Source: Bacteroidota bacterium (lineage in GTDB: Bacteria; Bacteroidota; Bacteroidia; Chitinophagales; Chitinophagaceae). Taken from it: a DNA stretch of 58,247 nt. The notes below the pieces were generated by a model, which was not told where the DNA came from, did no database searches, and worked only from the letters and a program-made list of their open reading frames with translations. Below are positions 1-8,733 of the stretch, one piece after another; positions within the stretch are counted from its first letter, which is position 1; each line of letters begins with the position of its first letter. The translations under genes were made by a program, and so were the position numbers. The stretch covers positions 1 to 58,247 of the forward strand of contig JAFAEW010000052.1 in the NCBI GenBank assembly GCA_023423835.1, read 5' to 3'.

Positions 1-30
1 GAGGTATGTCAACCTTGATCTTAGCAGTCG

Positions 31-54
31 CGAACCGTTGAACCAACGGTTTCG
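31..54. other. Hairpin at left edge
   Basis: An inverted repeat with a stem of about 10 bp (CGAACCGTTG against CAACGGTTTCG, one bulged base) and a 3-nt loop lies 24 bases before the SDR start. It could terminate a gene left of the window or be a leader hairpin. It has no clear T-tract, so the role is open. Confidence 0.35.
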
Positions 55-77
55 TATTAAAACAGGGAGATTATATT

Positions 78-941
78 ATGGCCAAACAAAAAAGTAAGAC
101 AGAACCGCCGCAAACACAGCCGAAACCGGGATCAGAAGAGCATATGCGACCTGAACCGGTTTCAGAAAAAAAAGATCAGCCGTCTTGCGGCAAACTGAAA
201 GGAAAGGTTGCACTGATAACAGGTGCCGACAGCGGGATCGGTAAGGCGGTAGCCCTTTTATTTGCGAAAGAAGGAGCTGATGTGGCAATCGTTTACCTCA
301 AGGAAGATGAGGACGCAAACGATACAAAAAACCGGATCGTTAACACTTATCAACGGAAATGCCTGCTCATAAAGGGCGATCTTTCCAAAGAAGATTTTTG
401 CAAATCTGCAGTTCAGCAAATGGTTGATGAATACGGAAGAATTGATATCCTGATAAATAATGCGGGCACACAGTACGAAGCAAAAGGGTTGGAAGATATT
501 ACAACCGAAAACATGCTGAAAACATTTGAAACAAATGTTTTTTCCATGTTTTGGGTAACAAAGTCCGCACTTCCCCACATGCAGAAAGGATCCACGATTG
601 TGAACACGACCTCGATAACCGCCTATCGCGGAAGTCCTGAACTAATTGACTATTCCGCTACAAAAGGTGCAATTCTCGCTTTTACCCGAAGCCTGTCCAT
701 CAACCTCGAAAAAAAAGGTATCCGGGTGAATGGTGTAGCACCGGGACCTATCTGGACCCCACTGATTCCATCTTCATTTGACGAAAAGAAAGTGAGTGAA
801 TTTGGAAGTGATTCTCCAATGGGACGACCGGGACAGCCGGCGGAAGTAGCTCCTTGCTATTTGTTTCTGGCAAGTGAAGATTCGTCCTACATGTCAGGGC
901 AGGTAATGCATCCTAATGGTGGAACGGTCGTAAACGGATAG
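78..941 (+). CDS. SDR family oxidoreductase (YghA / general stress protein 39 type)
   Basis: This is an NAD(P)-dependent short-chain dehydrogenase of 287 residues. The first 40 or so residues form a charged, proline-rich tail, as in the YghA / glucose-ribitol dehydrogenase-like branch. The Rossmann fold follows, with the TGxxxGxG cofactor motif at residues 48-55, NNAG at 127-130, the catalytic Ser near 179, and YxxxK at Tyr192/Lys196. These are all the residues an active SDR needs. The substrate cannot be read from sequence; family members are often linked to general stress. It stands alone and converges on the minus-strand glycosyltransferase with a 9-bp gap. Confidence 0.9.
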   Translation: MAKQKSKTEPPQTQPKPGSEEHMRPEPVSEKKDQPSCGKLKGKVALITGADSGIGKAVALLFAKEGADVAIVYLKEDEDANDTKNRIVNTYQRKCLLIKGDLSKEDFCKSAVQQMVDEYGRIDILINNAGTQYEAKGLEDITTENMLKTFETNVFSMFWVTKSALPHMQKGSTIVNTTSITAYRGSPELIDYSATKGAILAFTRSLSINLEKKGIRVNGVAPGPIWTPLIPSSFDEKKVSEFGSDSPMGRPGQPAEVAPCYLFLASEDSSYMSGQVMHPNGGTVVNG

Positions 942-950
942 CTTTTTGAT

Positions 951-1967
951 TTAAGCGATCTTACTTACCTCCTGTTCCCTTTTGATCTTTCGGATCTGCT
1001 CTTCCGTAGCGAGCAAAATTTCTTCAAAATGTGGCCGGGTAAGCCAATCGATGTAAGTGTGGAGTCTGGTATTTAAGGGTTGCCACCTGTCAGGTTCCCC
1101 ATTCATACTCACAATGATACTTGGCGTTTCCACAGCTGCAGCAATATGAGAAACACCGGTGCAGTTGGCGATCAATAAAGCGGCATTTTTTATCAACATC
1201 GCCACGCCTCCGAGACTGGTTTGTCCGGTGAGATCAATGGGAACATGCCGCATACATTTTTTCACCTCCTTCGAAATTTCTGCCTCCGATGCTACGCCGG
1301 TAATGATTACACTCAGTCCCTGCTCTACACAATGGTCGGCCAGGGCCGCGAAAAAAGCAGGATTCCATTGCCGTTTAGCATCTCTTGATCCGGGATGCAG
1401 ACACACATATTGCTTATCGGATACAGGTAGCATGAGCCTGTTGATTTCCTCCTCATCTTCGCCCGTAATTGGAAATTCAATCTTTCGCGAACAAGCTGTA
1501 ATCCCGAGATGTTTCATCAGCCGCAGGTGCCGGTCGATCTCATTGAGTTTGTCCGGATAATCGATAAACAAATCTCCCAACATTTTTTTGTCGGGCGTTT
1601 GAAATCCGGCCAGTTGTTTAGGATGCAACTGAATCAGCATCTCATTGACAATGCTGCCATTGCCCTGCATCTGCAATATCAGATCGAAGTTTTCCGCTTC
1701 CACCTCCTCCTTAAATGAAATCCATTCTTCCGCAATAAATGGTTGCTCCGGCAATCCGGGATATCCCGGAAAAGGTATGAAACGGTCGAAATATTGGTTA
1801 TATCGTTCAACAAATGAGGCTGACCACGGCAGTCCTATTAAAGTTATTTCCGCGTCGGGGAATGCCCTTCTGAGACTTTTAAATGCCGGAACCGAACACA
1901 GCAGATCTCCGAGCTGTAATGCCCGGAATACAGCAATTTTCCCCGGTTTGCGTAAACCATTTGTCAT
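951..1967 (-). CDS. Glycosyltransferase family 9 (heptosyltransferase-like)
   Basis: A 338-residue GT-B enzyme of the ADP-heptose:LPS heptosyltransferase family, expected to add a sugar to lipopolysaccharide or another surface glycan at the inner membrane. The N-terminal half opens with FRALQLGDLLCSVPA, the usual GT9 acceptor-domain start. The C-terminal half carries HPGSRDAKRQW and NCTGVSHIAAA, the typical nucleotide-sugar binding region. Its ATG overlaps the stop of the upstream GT2 gene by 4 bp, so the two are translationally coupled. A second GT9 lies at 5100-6206, which supports a single glycan-assembly locus. Sugar specificity is unknown. Confidence 0.85.
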   Translation of the reverse strand: MTNGLRKPGKIAVFRALQLGDLLCSVPAFKSLRRAFPDAEITLIGLPWSASFVERYNQYFDRFIPFPGYPGLPEQPFIAEEWISFKEEVEAENFDLILQMQGNGSIVNEMLIQLHPKQLAGFQTPDKKMLGDLFIDYPDKLNEIDRHLRLMKHLGITACSRKIEFPITGEDEEEINRLMLPVSDKQYVCLHPGSRDAKRQWNPAFFAALADHCVEQGLSVIITGVASEAEISKEVKKCMRHVPIDLTGQTSLGGVAMLIKNAALLIANCTGVSHIAAAVETPSIIVSMNGEPDRWQPLNTRLHTYIDWLTRPHFEEILLATEEQIRKIKREQEVSKIA

Positions 1968-2947
1968 ACGTATAGCTTTTTAAACTTCAAAATTCCCCAC
2001 CAGGTCCAGAACAAGGACGCAAAGGGAATGATGAAGGAGGTAACAATTATTTCAGAAACATGTTTCAAAGATTGTGAAGTACCTTTCAGTCGTTTTACAA
2101 TAAACCAACTTATCCACGCCAGCCATATAAAAAAAACGATGGTCATCAATTGGTAATGTTGATAAAAACATGCCATTATTAAAATCACAGACAACAACAG
2201 ATAAACATAATAATACCAGGCAGGTCCACGGGTTATCTTTTGTTTGAAAAGTTCGGGATCTCGCTTATAGAGCAAAACATTGAACATCGTTTTTCGCTGT
2301 TCCCTGATGCTGATGCCCCAGGGCGCTCTTCGTACCGGATGTACAACTGTTACGTTCTGCATTCTTATTACCGGAATGTTATGACGAATAAGGGCAAACT
2401 CCAATGCGCTGTCTTCCCTCCATGCCATTGTGAATTGTTCATCAAAACCATTCACCTTTTTGAGCGCTTCTTTTGTGCAGGCGCAATTTGCGGTAACAAA
2501 AACATCTCCGGCCAGCAAGGAAGTATTCTTTTCAAAATCGGTCGGCTTTTCCTTTATCGGAACCGACATTTTTGCTGTAAAGGCCACTAAAGCCAACCGG
2601 TGATTTTGCCACGCATTCTTATAGGTTGAAATATAATCCGGCAACGGCAAACAATCATCATCGGTAAACAGAATCAGTTCGCCGTTTGCATTTTTCCAGC
2701 CCAGGTTTCTTGCTGCTGCGGGACCTTTTTTCTTCTCCAGTTCCAGGTATCTTATCAGTGGAATTCCGTTGTTTTCCTTGTTGAATTTTTTTATCATTTC
2801 CCTGCAGGACGAATCAGGACCATCAGATACAACTAATACTTCAAAACCCTCAGCAGGATAGTGCTGCTTCCGGAATTGCATCAAACATTTTTTCAACAGT
2901 CCGGTTCTACGATAAGTTGGGATTACGACAGAAACATCGACGGCCAT
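1964..2947 (-). CDS. Glycosyltransferase family 2, membrane-anchored
   Basis: A 327-residue GT-A transferase. The N-terminus has SVVIPTYRRTG, and the metal-binding acidic motif appears as FTDDDCLP near residue 98. Two hydrophobic segments near residues 240-285 anchor the C-terminus in the membrane. The gene overlaps the downstream GT9 by 4 bp. The ATG at 2947 is preferred over a TTG one codon upstream. It probably transfers a sugar during surface polysaccharide or LPS assembly. The product is not predictable. Confidence 0.85.
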   Translation of the reverse strand: MAVDVSVVIPTYRRTGLLKKCLMQFRKQHYPAEGFEVLVVSDGPDSSCREMIKKFNKENNGIPLIRYLELEKKKGPAAARNLGWKNANGELILFTDDDCLPLPDYISTYKNAWQNHRLALVAFTAKMSVPIKEKPTDFEKNTSLLAGDVFVTANCACTKEALKKVNGFDEQFTMAWREDSALEFALIRHNIPVIRMQNVTVVHPVRRAPWGISIREQRKTMFNVLLYKRDPELFKQKITRGPAWYYYVYLLLSVILIMACFYQHYQLMTIVFFIWLAWISWFIVKRLKGTSQSLKHVSEIIVTSFIIPFASLFWTWWGILKFKKLYV

Positions 2948-3036
2948 CAATTACTTTTTTAGAGAGAATAAAAAAGAGTGTACCATTTTTATTGAAATAA
3001 ATTTCGGACTTACCGATCAGGCTTGTGAAGCGAAAG

Positions 3037-3051
3037 CCACGACAGTCGTGG
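3037..3051. repeat. 15-bp perfect inverted repeat in a divergent intergenic region
   Basis: CCACGACAGTCGTGG is a perfect palindrome around one central base. It lies between the divergent GT2 (starts 2947) and GT4 (starts 3195) genes. A second near-palindrome, CAAATCTATTTG, follows at 3074-3085. The position suits an operator for one or both glycan operons, but no regulator is known for it. Confidence 0.3.
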
Positions 3052-3194
3052 ATTGCAAAATATTAGCGTAAAACAAATCTATTTGTGAATTTTTTTCTAC
3101 ACTTCTTCTCCAACTTCTGAAATAGCCCACTTTTAGCGGCTCCAAACGAAAGGCATTATATTTTCTTCTCTTAGAATAACCAACAAAGATTTCG

Positions 3195-4532
3195 ATGAAA
3201 AAAAGAATTGCATTTATTAGTGAACACGCATCGCCTTTAGCAATTTTGGGTGGAGTTGACAGTGGCGGTCAAAACGTATATGTTGCAGAAGTAGCAAAAA
3301 AGTTGATTCAAAAAGGTTATGAAATAGATATTTTTACCAGAAAAGAAAATATTGAAACAGAGCAAATAGTAAACTGGGAAAAAGGGATCCGCGTAATCCA
3401 TATAGAAGCCGGCCCTCAAAAAGTGATTCCAAAGGAGCAAATCCTTCAATACATGGATGAATTCAGCCGCAATATGCTCTTCTTCATTAAAACGAACAAG
3501 ATCGAATATTCTATTGTTCACGCCAATTTTTTCATGTCGGCGTTGGTTGCATCAAATTTGAAAAAGCATCTCGGAATTCCCTATATTGTTACATTTCATG
3601 CATTGGGATTGGTTAGAAAAATTCATCAGAAAAGCGCAGATACATTTCCTGCTGAACGCATCGACATTGAAAAGTTTATCGTTGAAGATGCTGACAAGAT
3701 CATCGCCGAATGCCCGCAGGACAGGGAGGATATGATTTCATTATACAACGCGAAACCCGAAAAGGTGTGCATTATTCCCTGCGGGTTCAATCCCAAAGAA
3801 TTTTATCCGATTGACCGAAAAAAAGCGCGGAAATTTCTGGGATTGCCACTTGATGAAAAGATCATTCTACAACTGGGCCGGATGGTTCCGCGGAAGGGCG
3901 TCGATAATGTTATCAGGGCAGTGGCCAAACTAAAAGATTCAAATCAAAATTTCAAACTCGTTGTTGTTGGCGGAGAGTTTTCTCCTCCGCATATTGATCA
4001 ATGCGAAGAGATTGTGCGGTTGAAAACGATTGCTGCTACTTGCGGAATTGAGGATAAAGTGTTGTTCACCGGAAGAAAAGACAGAAGCGTTTTGAAATAC
4101 TATTATGCAGCCAGCGATGTTTTTATCAGCACTCCGTGGTATGAACCTTTTGGAATTACTCCGGTTGAATCAATGGCCTGCGGTATTCCCGTTATCGGAA
4201 GTAATGTCGGAGGGATCAAATACAGCATTGCGGAAGGACAAACCGGCTTCCTTGTGCATCCGAAAGATCCCGATGAACTGGCGTATAAGATCAACTTTCT
4301 GCTTTCAGAGGAAAAGCTTTACCAGATGATGCAGAAGAATGCTCTTAAAAGAGTCAACAAGATGTTTACCTGGGATATCGTGGCAGAAAAAATTGACAAG
4401 CAATACGAGTCGATTGCGCTTGCTGCCCATCAAAAACAGGTGTACAAGGAGAGTATTACTACCCTCGAGAAACTGGCTGTAAAAAGTCTGGAACAGTTCT
4501 TTCGCCCTGCGTTAAATACCGGCATTAATTAG
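3195..4532 (+). CDS. Glycosyltransferase family 4 (MshA / sucrose-phosphate synthase-like)
   Basis: A 445-residue retaining GT-B enzyme. The N-terminus has GGVDSGGQNVYV, the glycine-rich loop found in sucrose synthase-like and MshA-like GT4 proteins. The C-terminal domain has GRMVPRKGVDNVI and the EPFGITPVESMACG motif, whose paired glutamates contact the donor sugar nucleotide. The start is ATG at 3195. It lies 2 bp before the GmhB-like phosphatase and is probably cotranscribed with it and with the GT9 after it. Role inferred: glycan chain assembly. The acceptor is unknown. Confidence 0.85.
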   Translation: MKKRIAFISEHASPLAILGGVDSGGQNVYVAEVAKKLIQKGYEIDIFTRKENIETEQIVNWEKGIRVIHIEAGPQKVIPKEQILQYMDEFSRNMLFFIKTNKIEYSIVHANFFMSALVASNLKKHLGIPYIVTFHALGLVRKIHQKSADTFPAERIDIEKFIVEDADKIIAECPQDREDMISLYNAKPEKVCIIPCGFNPKEFYPIDRKKARKFLGLPLDEKIILQLGRMVPRKGVDNVIRAVAKLKDSNQNFKLVVVGGEFSPPHIDQCEEIVRLKTIAATCGIEDKVLFTGRKDRSVLKYYYAASDVFISTPWYEPFGITPVESMACGIPVIGSNVGGIKYSIAEGQTGFLVHPKDPDELAYKINFLLSEEKLYQMMQKNALKRVNKMFTWDIVAEKIDKQYESIALAAHQKQVYKESITTLEKLAVKSLEQFFRPALNTGIN

Positions 4533-4534
4533 AA

Positions 4535-5107
4535 ATGCATAAGGCAGTATTTCTCGATAAAGACGGAACATTGATTGAAGATGTTCCGTTTAATGTGGCC
4601 GTTGACAGGATCCGGTTTGCTCCGATGGCTTTTGAATCTTTGAGGGAATTACAACAATTGGGTTACCTACTTATAATCATTACCAATCAATCCGGAATTG
4701 CATTGGGAAAGTTTGAGGAAGCGGCCATAAAACAGGTAGAATATTTCTTTGAAAAATCCTTTCGGATGCATGGGATCTTATTATCCGGATTTTATTATTG
4801 TCCGCACCATCCAAACGGAATAGTTCGTGAATACAGTTTTGAATGCGACTGCAGGAAACCTAAACCGGGTTTGCTGTTGAAAGCATCGGAAGCGCTTGAC
4901 ATTGATCTTGAAAGATCCTGGATGGTGGGCGATATACTTAATGATATTGAGGCTGGAAATCTGGCAGGCTGCAAAACCATTTTGATTAATAATGGAAATG
5001 AAACAGAGTGGATCATGTCTGAAGACCGAAAACCGGGTTTCATCGCCTCCGGTTTATGGGAAGCCGCAAGTATTATAAAAGAACAGGAAAACAAAACCAA
5101 TGGCTAG
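4535..5107 (+). CDS. HAD-IIIA phosphatase, GmhB-like (heptose bisphosphate phosphatase)
   Basis: A 190-residue HAD hydrolase. Motif I is FLDKDGTLI (nucleophile Asp), motif II is IITNQSGI, and the acidic motif is MVGDILNDIEAG. The CPHHP and CDCRKPKPG segments match the zinc-binding loop of GmhB, which dephosphorylates D-glycero-D-manno-heptose 1,7-bisphosphate on the way to ADP-heptose. With two GT9 enzymes nearby, a heptose route is plausible. Histidinol-phosphate phosphatases share this fold, so exact substrate assignment stays tentative. Its end overlaps the next start by 8 bp. Confidence 0.8.
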   Translation: MHKAVFLDKDGTLIEDVPFNVAVDRIRFAPMAFESLRELQQLGYLLIIITNQSGIALGKFEEAAIKQVEYFFEKSFRMHGILLSGFYYCPHHPNGIVREYSFECDCRKPKPGLLLKASEALDIDLERSWMVGDILNDIEAGNLAGCKTILINNGNETEWIMSEDRKPGFIASGLWEAASIIKEQENKTNG

Positions 5108-6206
5108 TTGGAATGGCGTAAAAAATATTCTTTGTATCCGTACGGACAATATGGGTGATCTTATTATGAGTGCGCCGGCCATGAGAGCTTTGAAAACCGC
5201 CCTGGATGCGAAAATTACGGTTCTCACTTCACCGATGGGTGGGCTTATAGCACCCTATCTTCCGGAAATTGATCAGACTGTCATTCATGATATCCCCTGG
5301 GTGAAAACCAAAGAAAAAAAACATTCCGGCAGGCTTGAAGAACTGGTAAAAATCATTCGGAGTCATAAATATGATGCGGCTGTAATCTTTACCGTTTACA
5401 GTCAGAATCCGCTTCCTTCGGCTATGATGACCTATATGGCTGGAATTCCAAAAACATTATCGTATTGCCGTGAAAATCCGTATGCACTAATCTCAGACTG
5501 GTTCCCTGATAAAGAACCGTATTCATTCGTACAGCACCAGGTAGAAAGAGATCTGAAACTGGTTGAGTCGGTAGGCGCGAAAACCGAGGACGATCTGTTG
5601 CACCTCTCGATCTCCTCCAAAGCAGAAACTTCCGCGATGCGGAAAATAAAGGAAGTTTGCGGTGAGGAAGAATACCTGATTTTTCATCCGGGAGTGAGCG
5701 AGGAAAAACGGATGTATCCGGTTAATTTATGGATAACCGCGGGACAACTGCTGACGAAGAGATTGAAGAAAAAAATAATGGTTACAGGATCTGCTTCAGA
5801 AATCGAACTCGCACAGAAAGTGGCGTCGGGCATTGGGAACGAAGCCTTTGTTGCAGCGGGAATTTTCTCTGTTGAAGAATTTATCGCAGCGGTAAAAAAT
5901 GCATTTCTGGTGGTATCGGTAAATACGGCAACCGTTCACATAGCGGCAGCTACAAAAACACCGTTGATCGTGCTATATGCGCTAACGAATCCGCAGCACA
6001 CGCCCTGGCGATCTCCCGCCAAAGTATTACCCTTCCTGGTTGAAAAGGAAATGCAATCCCGAAACGAAATCATTGCTTATGTAAACGAGCATTACTTCAA
6101 AAAAATGATCCCCTTTCCGCAACCTGAAGACATTTTGAAGTCGGCAGTCGAATTAACAGCGGGAAAGAAAAAGAACATGCATGCACCAACTGTAATAAAG
6201 CTGTAG
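5100..6206 (+). CDS. Glycosyltransferase family 9 (heptosyltransferase-like), second copy
   Basis: A 368-residue GT9 protein. The N-terminus is CIRTDNMGDLIMSAPAMRAL, a textbook acceptor-domain opening. The C-terminal half has FHPGVSEEKRMYP and VSVNTATVHIAAATKTP, the nucleotide-sugar site. It overlaps the GmhB-like gene by 8 bp, so they are coupled. It is only distantly similar by eye to the GT9 at 951-1967, so the two probably add sugars to different acceptors. It converges with a minus-strand gene only 7 bp away. Confidence 0.85.
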   Translation: MASWNGVKNILCIRTDNMGDLIMSAPAMRALKTALDAKITVLTSPMGGLIAPYLPEIDQTVIHDIPWVKTKEKKHSGRLEELVKIIRSHKYDAAVIFTVYSQNPLPSAMMTYMAGIPKTLSYCRENPYALISDWFPDKEPYSFVQHQVERDLKLVESVGAKTEDDLLHLSISSKAETSAMRKIKEVCGEEEYLIFHPGVSEEKRMYPVNLWITAGQLLTKRLKKKIMVTGSASEIELAQKVASGIGNEAFVAAGIFSVEEFIAAVKNAFLVVSVNTATVHIAAATKTPLIVLYALTNPQHTPWRSPAKVLPFLVEKEMQSRNEIIAYVNEHYFKKMIPFPQPEDILKSAVELTAGKKKNMHAPTVIKL

Positions 6207-6213
6207 GGTAAAT

Positions 6214-6834
6214 TTAGTGTTTATCGATCAGTCCTTTTACGAGTAACTTCCACTGGATGAAGGAAAATCCTGCTTTTGCAGTGGATCCCACTACATAATT
6301 TCTTACATTATCAACCACATTTCCGGTGGAAGTGTTTGGAATTTCGTTTCTCCCGAGAATGGTAGCCGTAACGGTGCGCCCCTGCCGTTGCACCATGAAG
6401 TTTGAGGTAGCATTATCTTTAAAAAAATGAGCAGTGTGTTCGTTTTCACGGTCTGAAGGATTGGCTGAGGGCCGCACCCGCATCAACACTGCTTCGGAAT
6501 CTTTCTCCTCATCGGAAAAATTTTCTATGGTCTCCACATGTACCCAGTCAAACCCCTCTCCTGTTTTTGTGCCAGGACCGGGAATATCAATTTTTATATA
6601 ATCGCCGGCTTTCGTCTTGCCATGGAGTTCAGTTCCGTTTTCGTCGGTAAGACAAAAGGTGGCAGAAGCATCACCACTCAGTCTCTGCCACTGGTCTACT
6701 GACAACAGGCGTTCAGCAGCTTTCTCAAACAAAGCTATTGCAGCTTCCCGGGAATCCATTTCATTCAATTCGTGAATATTCGATTCCCCACCTTCTTGCT
6801 GATGTGGAATTTCGTTCCCAATATCGTTTTTCAT
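6214..6834 (-). CDS. Hypothetical protein, 206 aa
   Basis: I do not recognise this protein. It has no signal peptide or membrane segment. The first 40 residues are charged and probably disordered. The rest looks like a compact alpha/beta domain with regular polar strands, ending in a basic helix. The ATG at 6834 is preferred over a GTG two codons upstream. It lies 9 bp after the preceding small gene, so the two form a unit, perhaps with the sigma-54 genes further upstream on the same strand. Confidence 0.6.
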   Translation of the reverse strand: MKNDIGNEIPHQQEGGESNIHELNEMDSREAAIALFEKAAERLLSVDQWQRLSGDASATFCLTDENGTELHGKTKAGDYIKIDIPGPGTKTGEGFDWVHVETIENFSDEEKDSEAVLMRVRPSANPSDRENEHTAHFFKDNATSNFMVQRQGRTVTATILGRNEIPNTSTGNVVDNVRNYVVGSTAKAGFSFIQWKLLVKGLIDKH

Positions 6835-6843
6835 CTCCACTTT

Positions 6844-7149
6844 TCAGGTTGTAGTCGTTTCCTGATTTTTGTTATTGAAAGTGCTTATCTGGTGGCTGCA
6901 CCATTCAATCAATTCATCCTCCACAATGGCTCCGCTATTTTCGTCTGTCTGCCAGGTTTGATCCTCATCATTTTGTTTTAGGTAAAACGTTTGAAGTCCT
7001 AATTGCGGATGAAGTAAAACCACCAGAAACCGTCCGGTTGTTGCGTATTCCTCCCGTTCTACGATTACCTCAGGGAAAAAACTGGCGTAAAGCTTCTTTT
7101 GATCCTGCGAAAACGTTCTGGTAAAAAGTCCATTAGTATAGTTGATCAT
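6844..7149 (-). CDS. Hypothetical protein, about 101 aa
   Basis: An unrecognised small cytoplasmic protein with a short threonine-rich tail. It has no transmembrane segment. The ATG at 7149 is used here, with AAGG about 12 nt upstream; a GTG at 7176 would add nine residues. It sits 112 bp after the sigma-54 activator gene and directly before the 206-residue unknown. I looked for a sigma-54 GG-N10-GC element in the gap and saw none. Confidence 0.55.
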   Translation of the reverse strand: MINYTNGLFTRTFSQDQKKLYASFFPEVIVEREEYATTGRFLVVLLHPQLGLQTFYLKQNDEDQTWQTDENSGAIVEDELIEWCSHQISTFNNKNQETTTT

Positions 7150-7261
7150 TCTATCGGTTTTTACCTTATCAAACACTAAAAATCATTCCATTATAATATA
7201 AACTGTACGGCGGGGAATGGCGCAATGGAAAGAAACGATTAAAGCAATTTAATAAACTCTT

Positions 7262-8704
7262 TCAATCATTGCGGGCCTTTTCATTCAGATCGCGATATTG
7301 CTTCATCTTGTTGTATAAGGTTCTTCGATCGATCTTCAACATTTTTGCTGCTTTGCTTTTATTGAAATTGCATTTTGCCAGTGTTTTTAAAATCAGTTGA
7401 TATTCCATATCTACCATTGCTGTTTTAAGCGTGTTGCCCGCCAAACCGGATTTACCATCACCATTGCCTGTAGGGGGAGTTGAAAAGAATACCGGTTTCT
7501 TTTCTTCCATCGGCTGATGCAGCTTGTAAAACTCGTTTATTTCGAGTGGAAGACAGTTGGCGTCAATTAAGTGATGATCTTCTGCGAGTAGCGCGGCACG
7601 TCGCACCACATTCCGCAGTTCCCGGAGATTACCGGGCCAGGAGTAGCGCGTAAACGCATTCATCACTTCCTCAGAAAATCCTGTTATATTTTTTCGCAAA
7701 CTTTCATTGGCATCGTCCAGGAAATGCTTTGCAAAAACCGGAATATCCTCCTTTCGCTCTTTCAGCGGTGGGATGACGATGGTGAATTCGTTGAAGCGAT
7801 GAAAAAGATCTTCCCTGAACTGGCCCTTGCCAGACGCCAACTGCAGATTTTCATTGCTCGCTATAATTATTCTTACGTCAAGTAAAATATCTACCGTTCC
7901 TCCTATTCGTCGCATCTTTCGTTCCTGTACCACTCTCAAAAGCGAAACCTGCACGTCGTAGGGAAGATTGGCTACTTCATCTAAAAATAAGGTTCCCTTA
8001 TTGGCCAGTTCAAAACTGCCCGTTTTTCGAACAATAGCACCGGTAAAGGATCCCTTTTCATGTCCAAAAAGTTCACTCCCTGCGAGTTCTTTTGAAAGCG
8101 CTCCGCAATCGATTGCAATAAAAGGGAAATTTTTTCTATTACTTTTTTTATGAATTTCCCGTGCAATTGCTTCTTTACCACTTCCGCTTTCTCCATAAAT
8201 GATAACGCTGTAATCAGTAGGCGCTACAATGTTGGTTTGCCTGATTATGTGGTCAAAAACCTTACTCTTCCCAGCAATATATTTTTCGTTTTCAAACAGG
8301 CTGTATTCTTTATCGGAAACGCCGTCTTTTTGGGCGGAAATAAAGGAATTTCCCGGTTGCACAGCCTCTGTTACAGACGAATTGATCTCTTCTTTTGAAA
8401 ATGGTTTCAAGAGGTAATCGGAGGCTCCCTGCTTCATCCATTCAACTGCGGATCTGAAATTATCGTCGTTGCTGACAACAATTACCGGCAATCCCGGATA
8501 TGCTTCTTTCAGCTTGTTTACCAGCCCGGGCGTATCGTTAAGATGCGCATCAAAAATGATCAGATTAAAATCCTTGAACTCCTCAATATGATCGAGAGCT
8601 TTAGCGGAATCGGCGAGGTGGATATTGTATTTTTCTTTCGGCAAATGTTTTTCCAAAGCGCTTGCGGTGTCATCATTCCCATCAATAACTAATAAATTCT
8701 CCAT
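7262..8704 (-). CDS. Sigma-54-dependent response regulator (NtrC family)
   Basis: A 480-residue activator with three domains. The receiver spans about residues 1-115, with phospho-acceptor Asp52 and Lys100. The AAA+ domain (about 140-385) has Walker A GESGSGKE at 171-178, the sigma-54 contact loop as GSFTGA (218-223) and Walker B LFLDE at 239-243. A Fis-type helix-turn-helix (about 430-475) contains NFNKSKAAKMLKIDRRTLYN. The usual acidic pair of the receiver is reduced: the sequence reads IDGND, so the second acid is Gly. Its metal binding may be weakened. It lies 29 bp downstream of rpoN, a direct functional pairing. Confidence 0.92.
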   Translation of the reverse strand: MENLLVIDGNDDTASALEKHLPKEKYNIHLADSAKALDHIEEFKDFNLIIFDAHLNDTPGLVNKLKEAYPGLPVIVVSNDDNFRSAVEWMKQGASDYLLKPFSKEEINSSVTEAVQPGNSFISAQKDGVSDKEYSLFENEKYIAGKSKVFDHIIRQTNIVAPTDYSVIIYGESGSGKEAIAREIHKKSNRKNFPFIAIDCGALSKELAGSELFGHEKGSFTGAIVRKTGSFELANKGTLFLDEVANLPYDVQVSLLRVVQERKMRRIGGTVDILLDVRIIIASNENLQLASGKGQFREDLFHRFNEFTIVIPPLKERKEDIPVFAKHFLDDANESLRKNITGFSEEVMNAFTRYSWPGNLRELRNVVRRAALLAEDHHLIDANCLPLEINEFYKLHQPMEEKKPVFFSTPPTGNGDGKSGLAGNTLKTAMVDMEYQLILKTLAKCNFNKSKAAKMLKIDRRTLYNKMKQYRDLNEKARND

Positions 8705-8733
8705 TACAACTGCATTTATTGACAGATATAGTT